Source of the DNA: Candidatus Gastranaerophilales bacterium | GTDB taxonomy: Bacteria > Cyanobacteriota > Vampirovibrionia > Gastranaerophilales > Gastranaerophilaceae | Length of the DNA stretch: 64,000 nt | Direction of reading: 5' to 3' | Assembly (NCBI GenBank): GCA_944325525.1 | Contig: CALVAK010000010.1 | Location: 1-64,000, forward strand | Part shown: one piece after another, positions 26,101-34,068 of the stretch | Layout of the letters: every line of letters starts with the position of its first letter | Numbering within the stretch: position 1 is the stretch's first letter | The notes under the pieces: generated by a model | Seen by the model: only the letters and a program-made list of their open reading frames with translations | Database searches by the model: none | Told to the model about the DNA's origin: nothing | Translations under genes and position numbers: made by a program

Positions 26101-26268
26101 ACTTCTGAAATAAGTCTTACAAAACAAGATATGGAATATATAGAAAACTTAATTATTTCTGTATACGAAAATATAAACAATTTAAAATTCAGCAGTAAAT
26201 GCGAAAATGATGAAAATACATGTAAATATTGTCCTTACAAAGATTTATGCAGGCTTGACGTTATTTAA
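23197..26268 (+). CDS. UvrD/Rep-type helicase fused to an AddB-like PD-(D/E)XK nuclease
   Basis: The 1023-residue protein has a superfamily 1A helicase: Walker A GPGTGKT (residues 30-36), DEYQD (267-271), GDDDQIIYGFQGA and VTYHGSKGREFEYVYLPN (motif V/VI region). The C terminus is a nuclease domain with Asp901 and the Asp915-x-Lys917 pair in YDYKTS. Four Cys (Cys782 in KCPKQF, and Cys1009, Cys1012 and Cys1018 in a C-x2-C-x5-C pattern) match the iron-sulfur staple of AddB/Cas4-type nucleases. It probably processes DNA ends in recombination or defence. The TTG start is supported by GGAG 8 bases upstream; the ATG at 23184 is closed by a stop. No recB/addB partner lies nearby. Confidence 0.9.
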   Translation: MLKIKSEYKPNERQQQCIDNIEGKIMVLAGPGTGKTFTIIQRIASMLMKNINPESILCLTFSDAAASEMKKRLSEKIGLLSSSVNIYTYHSFCNEVIKLYPDNFGISDDVSLITPALKRELMVEAIDEADLKFFVSERAGKYFYINTFINCSEKIKTLRINKEKYLEYINTNPLLMPQINKLQAEIEEKTKKGDNRITTRIKDIAKIEENIKKAQELWKVYEIYQRKMIENNFIDFSDMISLVIDKFESDNLFLKEISNKYKYFLVDEYQDTNNLQNKILFNLIDANEYKNVFAVGDDDQIIYGFQGANSENVDNFLKYYPDTKVICLIENNRSTQSVLDLSYRIVTQDSTRLENNPLFQSYNIEKKLIAVNENVIKQERKIKRWQFGELIQEYNYIVEDIEKLINSDNCPVDKKTKEKKLSEIAVIATKNSELKEFENRLKAKGIPCQMNDGEDIFKIRSVLAVYFYIKALNNRVEDSDKLFGLLLTEPFCINLNDYNKLFKEYKRLCVENNDFIANMKKLSGWSDKDKIDEFVNTFEYLQEFAASNNLRNTIIEIINRTKILEFFYSASTNKTENILGLKKIMDEAADCMRLNKSASLNDFVTKLDYAHLNNIKIEIDKNNVIQNALQLVTYHGSKGREFEYVYLPNLVSQNWEKYINPGEYKMITEKVLDKDEAQIKKDSELLKKLFVGITRAKYGLVLSHSDNVDRKPRAVTKYLNVVSDFDFDKKTFEYKDDDLSSEIFKSLSTEAQNHRKAFELEIQERVKNIILSHTSINCYLKCPKQFFYNYVMKIEVAQTDWDAANFGNIIHKILEKSAKTAIHTDKYISKEEAAEIFEKEMNYTVFKSKEEKGKYYSRGLKFIDNYYRHFCEVPAKIIAGVEENFDGIPVVDDKFIKGKIDRIENAADNTFALYDYKTSRASSEIHITKGGQREDYYNQLCFYKYAYEKKYPEREVSKAGIIYVEDNKTSEISLTKQDMEYIENLIISVYENINNLKFSSKCENDENTCKYCPYKDLCRLDVI

Positions 26269-26344
26269 CTAATGTATAGTACACGATTTCTCTTCATACG
26301 CCGTAATGAAGGCAATAAGACAAGTGCGTACTTTATGGTGTTTT

Positions 26345-27349
26345 TTAATTTTCTTTTAGATTGCAACCTGACCTGATTTGTTCAAGTATTGTTTCTATGC
26401 CTATTTCTTCCATGCAGGGAGCATATATTTTTGACGGATTATCATTAAGGTATTTACATTTTCTCCTGTTGCAAGGAACACATTCTTTAGATGAAACAAT
26501 ATTAATACCGCTGGAGAAACAACCAGTTCTGTTTGCGGGCATGGAACCGAATAAACCTATAGAAAAAACATTCAAAGCAGTTGCAATATGTAAAGGTCCA
26601 GAGTCACCCGAAATCATTAAATCTGCCTGAGAAATAACTGCACAAGAGTCAACAAGCGGCAGCTCTCCTATGTAATTCACGCTGTTTTTAATTTTATTTA
26701 GCGGGCTAAGAAAGTCTTTGTCTTCTTCTGCACCTGTAAGGAGTATTGTTCCGTTGTATTTTTCTTGAATTTTTTCGCCAAGCTGCAGCCATTTATCAAC
26801 AGGATATGTTCTGCCCTGTCTTTTTGAAAAAACACCTCCGGCATTAAAAACTATTAGTGGATGATTATATTCTTTTAACTTTTCTTTTGCTTTTTTAATA
26901 CTTGCTTCAGGAAGATATAGTTTTAGTTTTTTTTCTTCTTTAATTTCGGGGAATGCCTTTATAGCGGTTTTAAAGAAATTTGTTACAGCGTGTAATCTAA
27001 AATCTTTTTTGTAAATAAGTTGTTTTTTTATGCCCGATAAAAAAATCAATCCTTTTATTTTAAAAGAAGGTTGAAGATTAATTACAAGATTATATTTTTC
27101 CTTTTTGAGTTCTTCAGATTTTTTAAAAGTATATGAAGAAAATAGTTTAAACTTAGGATTAATTGTAATAACTTTTTCAATATCAGGGTCTTCAATAATC
27201 AAAGGTTTTATTAGCTCACTTGTAAGATAGTGGATTTTTATATCCGGATATGCTTTTTTTATGGCTCTATATAAACAGGTAGTATGAACAACATCGCCAA
27301 TAGCTCCGGTTCTTATTATTAAAATTTTATTATAAAGATTATTTCGCAT
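26345..27349 (-). CDS. Glycosyltransferase family 9 (ADP-heptose:LPS heptosyltransferase-like)
   Basis: The 334-residue protein opens with KILIIRTGAIGDVVHTTCLY, the donor-site motif of family 9. Near residue 250 it has SGDSGPLHIATALN, the other family signature, and the C terminus has several Cys (CVPCNRRKC). It probably adds heptose to the lipopolysaccharide core in the cytoplasm, in line with the heptose kinase at 50.1 kb. I chose the ATG at 27349 because an extended -10 box ends 6 bases before it; the in-frame TTG at 27412 would add 21 residues that do not fit the family. Confidence 0.88.
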   Translation of the reverse strand: MRNNLYNKILIIRTGAIGDVVHTTCLYRAIKKAYPDIKIHYLTSELIKPLIIEDPDIEKVITINPKFKLFSSYTFKKSEELKKEKYNLVINLQPSFKIKGLIFLSGIKKQLIYKKDFRLHAVTNFFKTAIKAFPEIKEEKKLKLYLPEASIKKAKEKLKEYNHPLIVFNAGGVFSKRQGRTYPVDKWLQLGEKIQEKYNGTILLTGAEEDKDFLSPLNKIKNSVNYIGELPLVDSCAVISQADLMISGDSGPLHIATALNVFSIGLFGSMPANRTGCFSSGINIVSSKECVPCNRRKCKYLNDNPSKIYAPCMEEIGIETILEQIRSGCNLKEN

Positions 27350-27355
27350 TTTTTT

Positions 27356-27364
27356 ATAATAACA
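27356..27364 (-). promoter_or_regulatory. Extended -10 box before the family 9 glycosyltransferase gene
   Basis: On the minus strand TG, one base and TATTAT are followed by six A and the ATG. No ribosome binding site is present. Confidence 0.45.
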
Positions 27365-27447
27365 TATTTCCAAATTTCTTATAAATAAAAAATTTATCTT
27401 AAAAAAGGGCAATTTATTTAATTTTCTATCGTTTATCTCAGTATAAA

Positions 27448-29196
27448 ATGAAAATTCAAAGTATAAAACTTACTAAAACAGACTTAAACCAAAATGCAGG
27501 ACAAAAGGAACATAAGAAAATAACAAGACCTGCATCCAATTGTTATACTGAAAATTCAATTAATCCTTTATATTATAAAGATTATTTCATAAATAAAAAA
27601 AATGTTATTTCTTTTACCGGGGAAAATACAGGTAAGCAAAAATCACCTGCAGAAGGCTGTAATCCCGTTAAGAATGTATCATCAGTGCAATCTGCATCCT
27701 GTCCACAAGTTTGCGATAGTGAATTTATCCATGCCTTGACAAAAACTGAATTGAAAGAAATATTGCATAATTCTGGTAAATATTCAGAAGAACAGACAAA
27801 AAAAATTCTTTCTTTTATTGATGACATTATAGAATGTGACCGCTGGGAAGAAACAGATGAGGGTATATTATGTAATATGTTTGCCTCTTTAGCACAAAGC
27901 ACTATTAATTCTGATATTAAGACGATGGAATATATCACACAGAAAATTTGTGATTTAGAACAGGACGATGATTACATTGAAATAAATCCTATTTGTAAAG
28001 GTATAGAAACTGTAAGTGCAAATATAAAAGCGGATGATTATAGATTCAATAAGTTGTTTATAGGAGGATATGACGGTTTTCTAGCTTGCAGCAATACAGA
28101 TACTTTATATAATTTATGCGATTTAATAAGGAAATCTTTAAAAAAATCAAACACAGATAAATTCGCAGGATTTTTAGATGTCCTTAACAGAAAAATTAAA
28201 GCTGAAGATGATAAATTGCAAGAAGTATTTTCAATTGCAAATATACTTGCAAATGAACTGAATTATAAGAATGATGACCTTATAAACGGACTCTTAATGT
28301 ATCTTGAAGAAAATACGCCCGTTGATGAAATTGCAGAAAAACTTGCACTCAGAAAAAATGTTTCCAAAGTATATAGAAATTTGAAAAATATAAATTTACC
28401 TGATGAATTATTTTTTGAACAAATTTTTGCAGCTCCAATAGAAGAACTTATAAAAAGAGGTTATTCTCCGGAAAAAATAGCAGAACACCTTTCATTAGAA
28501 GATTTTTGCAATAAAATGGTCAGAATTGAAAATATAAAAGATGCTGATAGTATTATATTTGCTGATTTCATTGAAGATATACCTCTATATGCCGGTAATT
28601 ATGAAATAATGAGAAAATATACATATAGTTCAGGTATATTTAATGATCTTTTATCTGAATATAACGGAAATCTAAATGTCATAAAAGAAAAGGGATTTAT
28701 TGAGACAGAAGATGGCCGTAAATATTCAATTGAGGAGGCAAAAAGGTCAATAAAAGAACTTACAAGATTTCTTGATAAATGTCATCTAAAGAGAAATATG
28801 ACTGTATACCGTGGGGAAGGCAGTGATGTTTTAAATCAGTTAATTCTTGAAAACGGTGATTTGTTGGGCGATGCTATAAGTGTCGCAGTAAAAAGCAAAG
28901 ATAAAAGCAGAATTGACGAAATTACTGCAGAAATTATTGGTTCTTTGATATTTCAGCCGCATTTTATGTCAAGTGCATATTCTAAAGGAAAAGCCAAGTT
29001 TTTTATAAAACACGAAGGCGGTATACTATGGCAAATTGATGTACCGGAAGGTGCAAATGCAATATATTCAGACCCGTTTAATACAGAACACGGTGTAGAA
29101 AATGAAATACTTTTAAATAGAAATGCCGCTCTTTTGATAAAAGATGCAAAAGTAGAAGATGGAATTTACACAATTTATGCAGATTTGATTAATTAA
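27448..29196 (+). CDS. Putative mono-ADP-ribosyltransferase with helical N-terminal region
   Basis: The 582-residue protein ends in a domain with all three marks of the R-S-E class of ADP-ribosyltransferases (VIP2/C3/ExoS-like fold): Arg455 in VYRGEG, the Ser-Ser pair 508-509 in FMSSAY (STS position) and Glu551-x-Glu553 in VENEILL. The E-x-E form usually marks arginine-specific enzymes. Residues 80-430 are helical with no recognised domain and may bind a target or regulate activity. The first 60 residues are a polar leader with ISFTG at 54-58, and no classical signal peptide. It converges on an ADP-ribosylglycohydrolase gene, overlapping by 4 bases. Host-directed or internal targets are both possible. 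Confidence 0.8.
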   Translation: MKIQSIKLTKTDLNQNAGQKEHKKITRPASNCYTENSINPLYYKDYFINKKNVISFTGENTGKQKSPAEGCNPVKNVSSVQSASCPQVCDSEFIHALTKTELKEILHNSGKYSEEQTKKILSFIDDIIECDRWEETDEGILCNMFASLAQSTINSDIKTMEYITQKICDLEQDDDYIEINPICKGIETVSANIKADDYRFNKLFIGGYDGFLACSNTDTLYNLCDLIRKSLKKSNTDKFAGFLDVLNRKIKAEDDKLQEVFSIANILANELNYKNDDLINGLLMYLEENTPVDEIAEKLALRKNVSKVYRNLKNINLPDELFFEQIFAAPIEELIKRGYSPEKIAEHLSLEDFCNKMVRIENIKDADSIIFADFIEDIPLYAGNYEIMRKYTYSSGIFNDLLSEYNGNLNVIKEKGFIETEDGRKYSIEEAKRSIKELTRFLDKCHLKRNMTVYRGEGSDVLNQLILENGDLLGDAISVAVKSKDKSRIDEITAEIIGSLIFQPHFMSSAYSKGKAKFFIKHEGGILWQIDVPEGANAIYSDPFNTEHGVENEILLNRNAALLIKDAKVEDGIYTIYADLIN

Positions 29197-30617
29197 TTTG
29201 TTTTTTCTATATCATATAACTTGTTTTTTATAAGATATCTTTTATATTCAATCAAGTCTTTTGCAGACATTGAACGCATTCTGGCTTCATCTTTCGGCGA
29301 GAATTTTACGTATTGTAATCTTTTTGAAGAACTTCTCGGGGTTTGAAATGATTCATACCAGTTTGGAATACGCCCTGTATGATATGGGTATCTGTGTCTG
29401 ATTTTTTGGATTCTGAAAGGAGCATAGTATAAATCGGAAGCAAGCGTTTTTAATTCTTTTTTCAGTTCAATATTGTTTTTCCATTTTTCCGGTATTGCAC
29501 TGTCTCCAAGGTATAAACCCATTATATTCCCTGCTATAGCACCTGTTGAGTCGCTGTCCCCGCCATGATTTACAGCTGTTTTAACTGCTTTTTCAAAATT
29601 ATCCGGAAATTTTAAAGCACAATATATTGCAATTGCAACAGCTTCTTCTCCGACCCAGCCTCCGCCTATGTGTTGTATCGCTTTTGCGGGGGATAAATTG
29701 CTTCCGGCTAGTTTCTTTGCTTTTAATATTGCTTCTTTTACTTCTTCATGATTTTTATATTTTTCAAGTATGTTTATAGATTTATCAATTGCATTTTCAA
29801 GACTTTCACCTTTTGTTATATAAGCAAGAACAGAAGCTAAAACACCTGCCGATAAATATCCGCTCGGATGACCGTGAGTAATAGCGGCACATCTGGCTCC
29901 TACTTCAAACGCAATTTTTGGATTGTTGTAATATAACAGTCCGGCAGGAGCTACACGCATAACTCCGCCATTACCTTTACTGTTATTTATTGGTTTTGTA
30001 ATGCTTCCCATTTTGCCGGAACTTAAAGCTCCTATACAGGTGTCTCCCGGAGCTCTTCTTTCATATAATGCCGGAATTTGCGAAATCCAGCCTTTACTTT
30101 GCTTCTTTTTGACATAGCTTTTTTCTTGTGTTTCAAGCCAATCTAAATATGAATTATATACTACATTCATATCAGGAATTTCATTACTCTTAAATTTTTC
30201 ACCTATTGATTTTATTAATCCGTCTGCCGTAAAAAATAACATTTGAGTATCGTCAGAAACTTCTGCTTGACCATATTCTCCATTTTGCAAATTTTTTATA
30301 CCATTTTTGCCGTAAAATCTTTTTATTTGCTCCATATTTAAAAATTCTATAGGAGACCCCAGAGCATCGCCTATTGCACCGCCAATTATACACCCGTAAT
30401 AATTCTCAATCTTTCTGTTGTTTGTTTTGCTTACTCTTTCTATTGCATTTATTCCTGTAAAACTGATTTTAGAATATTGTGCATTTGGTATATTGTTTAA
30501 ATTAATTTGTTCATTATTTTTAGTTGCTTGTTTACGTGCCTCTACTTCTCCTTTTTCAACAGGGTCGGAGAGGGTAAACGTTTTTATATTATAGCTGTTT
30601 AATGGAAGTATAAGCAT
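29193..30617 (-). CDS. ADP-ribosylglycohydrolase (DraG/ARH family)
   Basis: The 474-residue protein has the family start IIGGAIGDALGSPIE (from about residue 77), the metal-binding SDDT (121-124) and the C-terminal GGDSDSTGAIAG (Asp354 and Asp356), so both halves of the binuclear magnesium site are present. The family removes ADP-ribose from arginine or related sites. A 60-residue polar leader with ISFTG (51-55) precedes the domain, and a basic tail of about 100 residues follows it, rich in Tyr, Arg and Lys. The ATG at 30617 is preferred to a TTG at 30635, though neither has a clear ribosome binding site. It is paired tail to tail with the transferase gene. Confidence 0.88.
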   Translation of the reverse strand: MLILPLNSYNIKTFTLSDPVEKGEVEARKQATKNNEQINLNNIPNAQYSKISFTGINAIERVSKTNNRKIENYYGCIIGGAIGDALGSPIEFLNMEQIKRFYGKNGIKNLQNGEYGQAEVSDDTQMLFFTADGLIKSIGEKFKSNEIPDMNVVYNSYLDWLETQEKSYVKKKQSKGWISQIPALYERRAPGDTCIGALSSGKMGSITKPINNSKGNGGVMRVAPAGLLYYNNPKIAFEVGARCAAITHGHPSGYLSAGVLASVLAYITKGESLENAIDKSINILEKYKNHEEVKEAILKAKKLAGSNLSPAKAIQHIGGGWVGEEAVAIAIYCALKFPDNFEKAVKTAVNHGGDSDSTGAIAGNIMGLYLGDSAIPEKWKNNIELKKELKTLASDLYYAPFRIQKIRHRYPYHTGRIPNWYESFQTPRSSSKRLQYVKFSPKDEARMRSMSAKDLIEYKRYLIKNKLYDIEKTN

Positions 30618-30718
30618 ATTCTTTATTGTTTTCAATAATTTTGCTTATTTAAAAAATTCTAAAAAAAAAAATTGCCAGTATTTTTATTGTAAAAAACCAT
30701 CAGAAGAAAAAATATAAG

Positions 30719-31702
30719 TTAAGGTAAAGTTTTTTCCCAGGAAAGTGCAGTATTAATGCTGTCCTCAAGAGACTTTTTGGCTTTCCAGTGAAGAATTTTT
30801 TCTGCTTTTGAAGAATCCGATAGCAAAACTTCCGCATCTCCTTCTCTTCTTGGCATTATCTCAAGTTGTACTTTTGTTCCTGCTGCTTTTTCTGCGGTAG
30901 CAAATACTTCTTTAACACTGTAGCCTTTTTCTGTTCCAATATTAAAGCAGTCGGATTTATTTTTTTCTTTTAAGAATAAATATGCAAGTTTATGTGCTTC
31001 TGCCATATCTTCAATATTAACATAGTCTCTTATACAGGTACCATCCGGGGTATTATAATCATTACCAAATATTTTAAAACTTTTATTCTTTTTAATAATT
31101 GATTTTAAAATGTTTGGTATTATATGTGTTTCAGGTTCATGCCATTCGCCTGTTCTTTTCTGGCTATCTGCACCAGCTACGTTAAAATATCTTAATTTTA
31201 TTGATTTTAAACCGTAAGCTCTATCATAATCATCAAGAATTTCTTCTATCATTAATTTCGTTCTTCCATAAGGGTTTATAGGGTTTTTAGGATGTTTTTC
31301 ATCAAGCGGAAGATATTGAGGCTTTCCGTATATAGCACAGGTTGATGAAAAAATAATTTTTTTAACATTATATTTTATCATTGAATCAAACAGGTTTAAT
31401 GAGCCAATTATATTGTTTCTGTAATATTTTGACGGATTTTTAACGCTTTCTTCAACCTGGATGAACCCTGCAAAATGTACCACTGTATCAATACTGTAAT
31501 TTTTGAAAACATTTTCTATATCCTGAATGTTTTTTAAATCACCTTTTATAAAATGGATATTACCAATAAGTTTAAGAGATTCAATTGTTTCAGCATGTCC
31601 GTTTTCAAGGCTGTCAAAAATCACAACATCATAACCGGCTTCAAGAAAATTAATAACCGTATGACTTCCTATATAACCTGCTCCTCCGGTAATTAAAATC
31701 AT
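30719..31702 (-). CDS. galE: UDP-glucose 4-epimerase
   Basis: The 327-residue extended short-chain dehydrogenase has the NAD-binding GGAGYIGSH (residues 5-13), a SSTCAIYG segment with the catalytic Ser/Thr and the YGRTK Tyr-x3-Lys pair. The RYFNVAGAD and DYVNIEDMAEAH segments are typical of GalE. It interconverts UDP-glucose and UDP-galactose, supplying galactose for LPS or glycans. Its ATG overlaps the stop of mscS (TAATG), so it is translated in the same operon. Confidence 0.93.
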   Translation of the reverse strand: MILITGGAGYIGSHTVINFLEAGYDVVIFDSLENGHAETIESLKLIGNIHFIKGDLKNIQDIENVFKNYSIDTVVHFAGFIQVEESVKNPSKYYRNNIIGSLNLFDSMIKYNVKKIIFSSTCAIYGKPQYLPLDEKHPKNPINPYGRTKLMIEEILDDYDRAYGLKSIKLRYFNVAGADSQKRTGEWHEPETHIIPNILKSIIKKNKSFKIFGNDYNTPDGTCIRDYVNIEDMAEAHKLAYLFLKEKNKSDCFNIGTEKGYSVKEVFATAEKAAGTKVQLEIMPRREGDAEVLLSDSSKAEKILHWKAKKSLEDSINTALSWEKTLP

Positions 31703-32562
31703 TATATTTCTTGCTCCTCGGGTTTATTAACAACAATTTGAGGAAACGGGATTTCGATTCCTTCTTTTTCAAATCGTTCTTTTATCATTTGATTAAATTT
31801 ACGTTTTACTATCCATTGTTCCTGCGGAGTTGTTTTAATCCGGCATTGAATAATAATAGCTGAATCCTGAAACTCATTCAATCCGAGAACTTCAATATCA
31901 GATAAAATAAACCTTGAGAATTCAGGATTTTCTCTTATTTCCCTACCGAGTTCTTTAAGAACATGCATAACGTGTGTAACGTTTGTTTTATATGCGACAC
32001 TGACATTAAATAAAGGATAAGAAAAGTCTTTTGTTTGATTGATTATTGTATCAATTTGTCCGTTTCTCATATAATGAACATCACCGTTAAATGTTCTTAT
32101 TATAATCATCGTAAGAGTGAATTTTTCTACAGTTCCGGTGGAATTGTTTATTGTAACATAATCTCCCACTCTTATTTGACCTGTTAATATAATAGAAAGA
32201 CCTGTAAATATATCTTCTACAATTTTTTTTGCACCAAAACCGACTGCAACTCCAAGAACACCGGCTGTTGCAAGAATAGGTTTCATATTTATACCAAAAT
32301 TTTCAAGAATATTAGTAACAAAAAATAAAATTACTATGGCATCTATTATATAGATACCTAACTGTCTAAGTGTCTGGTAATGTTTTCTGGTTTCTGTATC
32401 TTTAATTTTTAAAAGAATTTTGTCAAAAAACAAATATAGCCCTTTATTAACCAGTTTTAGAATTATTAAAAAAACGATAAATTCAAAAATAGATTTTGCA
32501 ATAAGAAATAAATCTATTTTTCCTGCATTTTGTATTACAATTTGTTTCATTACTTCATTCAT
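31702..32562 (-). CDS. Small-conductance mechanosensitive channel, MscS family
   Basis: The 286-residue membrane protein has about three transmembrane segments. The pore helix is a Gly/Ala-rich stretch (GVLGVAVGFGAKKIVEDIF, about residues 99-117), then the beta domain with RVGDYVTINNSTGTVEKFTLTMIIIRTFNG. A soluble C-terminal domain ends in FPQIVV. It releases solutes during osmotic downshock. CAGGAG lies upstream of the ATG. It is coupled to galE, a combination whose logic is not obvious. Confidence 0.92.
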   Translation of the reverse strand: MNEVMKQIVIQNAGKIDLFLIAKSIFEFIVFLIILKLVNKGLYLFFDKILLKIKDTETRKHYQTLRQLGIYIIDAIVILFFVTNILENFGINMKPILATAGVLGVAVGFGAKKIVEDIFTGLSIILTGQIRVGDYVTINNSTGTVEKFTLTMIIIRTFNGDVHYMRNGQIDTIINQTKDFSYPLFNVSVAYKTNVTHVMHVLKELGREIRENPEFSRFILSDIEVLGLNEFQDSAIIIQCRIKTTPQEQWIVKRKFNQMIKERFEKEGIEIPFPQIVVNKPEEQEI

Positions 32563-32652
32563 ATTTTTCTCCTGATATAAAAAACAGAATATAATATTTT
32601 AAACTATATTAGTTTAACTTGCAAAAATAAATGAAGTCAATAACAAAAAAGA

Positions 32653-33237
32653 TTAATTATGCCAGTTAGGATAATAATATAACGTAACGGTATCACGTGG
32701 ATTAATATTAGCATGTCCGCCGATAATCAGGTTTGTTAATGAACCTACAAATGGAATAGGAGTGAGAGCCCATTTTATAGGCAGAACAAAAAGTGTCAGA
32801 TTTAATCCTTTTTTTATATAGGTACTTTTAAGTTTTTTTGCATCTATTCCTGGTACTTCAAAATTATCTATAATAATCTGTCCTGGAATCCCATTCATAC
32901 CACGTGACAGAAATGCTTCAATTTTTGCCGTTACAATTGTGTCTTTTCTTAATATTATTTTTCTATCCTGTTTAACATCCTGCCGGATTCTGAAAACTAT
33001 GGTATCTCCTTCCTGCAGAAGTTCTTTTGTTGATAGTTTTTTATCAATTTTTAATTTAATCGGAATGCATTCTAAATCTTCATAATTATAATTAATGTTG
33101 ATTTTATCAGAAGGGAGCTCCTTTCCTGCCAGTGTTTCTTCAACAAATTCATCTCTTAGTAATACCTGAGAAAAAGCCGGAAAAGAGAAAAAAAGCAGAT
33201 AAAAAATACAAATAATTATATTTAAATATTTATTCAT
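32653..33237 (-). CDS. Exported protein of unknown function
   Basis: The 194-residue product has a signal peptide (cleavage near residue 24, after Ala-Phe-Ser). The mature part is mostly beta-like, with a motif of repeated short strands, GDTIVFRIRQD, KDTIVTAKIEAF and a hydrophobic stretch near residues 148-170 around LTLFVLPIKWALTPIPFVGSL. The C terminus is DTVTLYYYPNWHN. It overlaps the preceding M48-like gene by 8 bases, so the two are coupled and probably act in the envelope together. The family is not recognised. Confidence 0.72.
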   Translation of the reverse strand: MNKYLNIIICIFYLLFFSFPAFSQVLLRDEFVEETLAGKELPSDKININYNYEDLECIPIKLKIDKKLSTKELLQEGDTIVFRIRQDVKQDRKIILRKDTIVTAKIEAFLSRGMNGIPGQIIIDNFEVPGIDAKKLKSTYIKKGLNLTLFVLPIKWALTPIPFVGSLTNLIIGGHANINPRDTVTLYYYPNWHN

Positions 33238-33928
33238 ATCTTATTCTTTCTTTAGAACCTGAACGCACCTTCTCTTGCAGTTTTTTCCTGTTTTCAATAG
33301 AAGTCAGAAGAAAATTTTGATAAGATTCATTATTAATATATTCATTATTTGCAAGAAAACCGGGATATTTAAAATAGATATATTCATAAACAGCGGCAAG
33401 TCTTTTTGAAGTAAGGTTATGAGCCGAAATTTTGTCAAAACGCTTTTGTTCGTATGCTTTGTTCATAAAGGTAATCAAAGCAAGAGGGTTATAACCTGCA
33501 GCAACCATAAAATCGACAGCTCTTTTATCAAATAGTATTTCATATCGTTTAGGTGCAATTTTAACCTGTGCCGCACTAACAAAACCTTTCCACGGACCTG
33601 TATATGATTCTGCTGATTTACATATTTCTCTTGCAAGAAAAGCAGCAATTTCAGAATCATCAGAAGCAAATTTTATTGAATCTTTATAGATAATTATCTG
33701 TCTTTTTGTAAGTCCTTCTTCTTTTTTGATTTTTACATTTTTCTTGTCATATACAAAAATCATTCTTCTGTCAATTTTATTAGCATTCAGTATTCTGAAT
33801 CCAATCTCACTTATATGATTTTGAAGCTGCATATCATCTAAAATTTCAGTAGAAAAGGAAGTTTGTGCAAGAACACTATTGCTAAACATAATACAGCTTA
33901 TAATCAAAACATAAAATATCTTTTTCAT
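33230..33928 (-). CDS. M48-like exported protein with degenerate zinc site
   Basis: The 232-residue product has a signal peptide (cleavage near residue 22, after Leu-Ala-Gln). It resembles the short periplasmic M48 metallopeptidases (BepA/LoiP type): SDDSEIAAFLAREICKSA (residues 89-106) aligns with the DDELAAVLAHEIAH zinc helix, and ILFDKRAVDFMVAAGYNP aligns with the EADRxAxxxMxxAGYDP region. Both zinc-binding His are absent (Arg100 and Lys104) and the Glu ligand is replaced by Leu131. The protein is therefore probably not an active protease but may serve as a chaperone-like relative. The start at 33928 follows AGAGG and gives a clean signal peptide; an upstream ATG at 33982 does not. Confidence 0.7.
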   Translation of the reverse strand: MKKIFYVLIISCIMFSNSVLAQTSFSTEILDDMQLQNHISEIGFRILNANKIDRRMIFVYDKKNVKIKKEEGLTKRQIIIYKDSIKFASDDSEIAAFLAREICKSAESYTGPWKGFVSAAQVKIAPKRYEILFDKRAVDFMVAAGYNPLALITFMNKAYEQKRFDKISAHNLTSKRLAAVYEYIYFKYPGFLANNEYINNESYQNFLLTSIENRKKLQEKVRSGSKERIRYE

Positions 33929-34068
33929 AAACCTCTTTCTTCTTATATTATTCATTATAATATAAGAAAAATTATTATTCAAAAAACCAGCTGCGACTAG
34001 AGTTGAAGAATAATTATAAGAAACAATGTGAACATTTTAAATGTTTTTATTTAATTCACAGCAAAAGA

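Noticed and set aside
26269..26344. Compound hairpin between the helicase and glycosyltransferase genes
   Set aside because: CTTCAT/ATGAAG inside AGTAC/GTACT is weak and lacks a clear T-run, so I do not call it a terminator.
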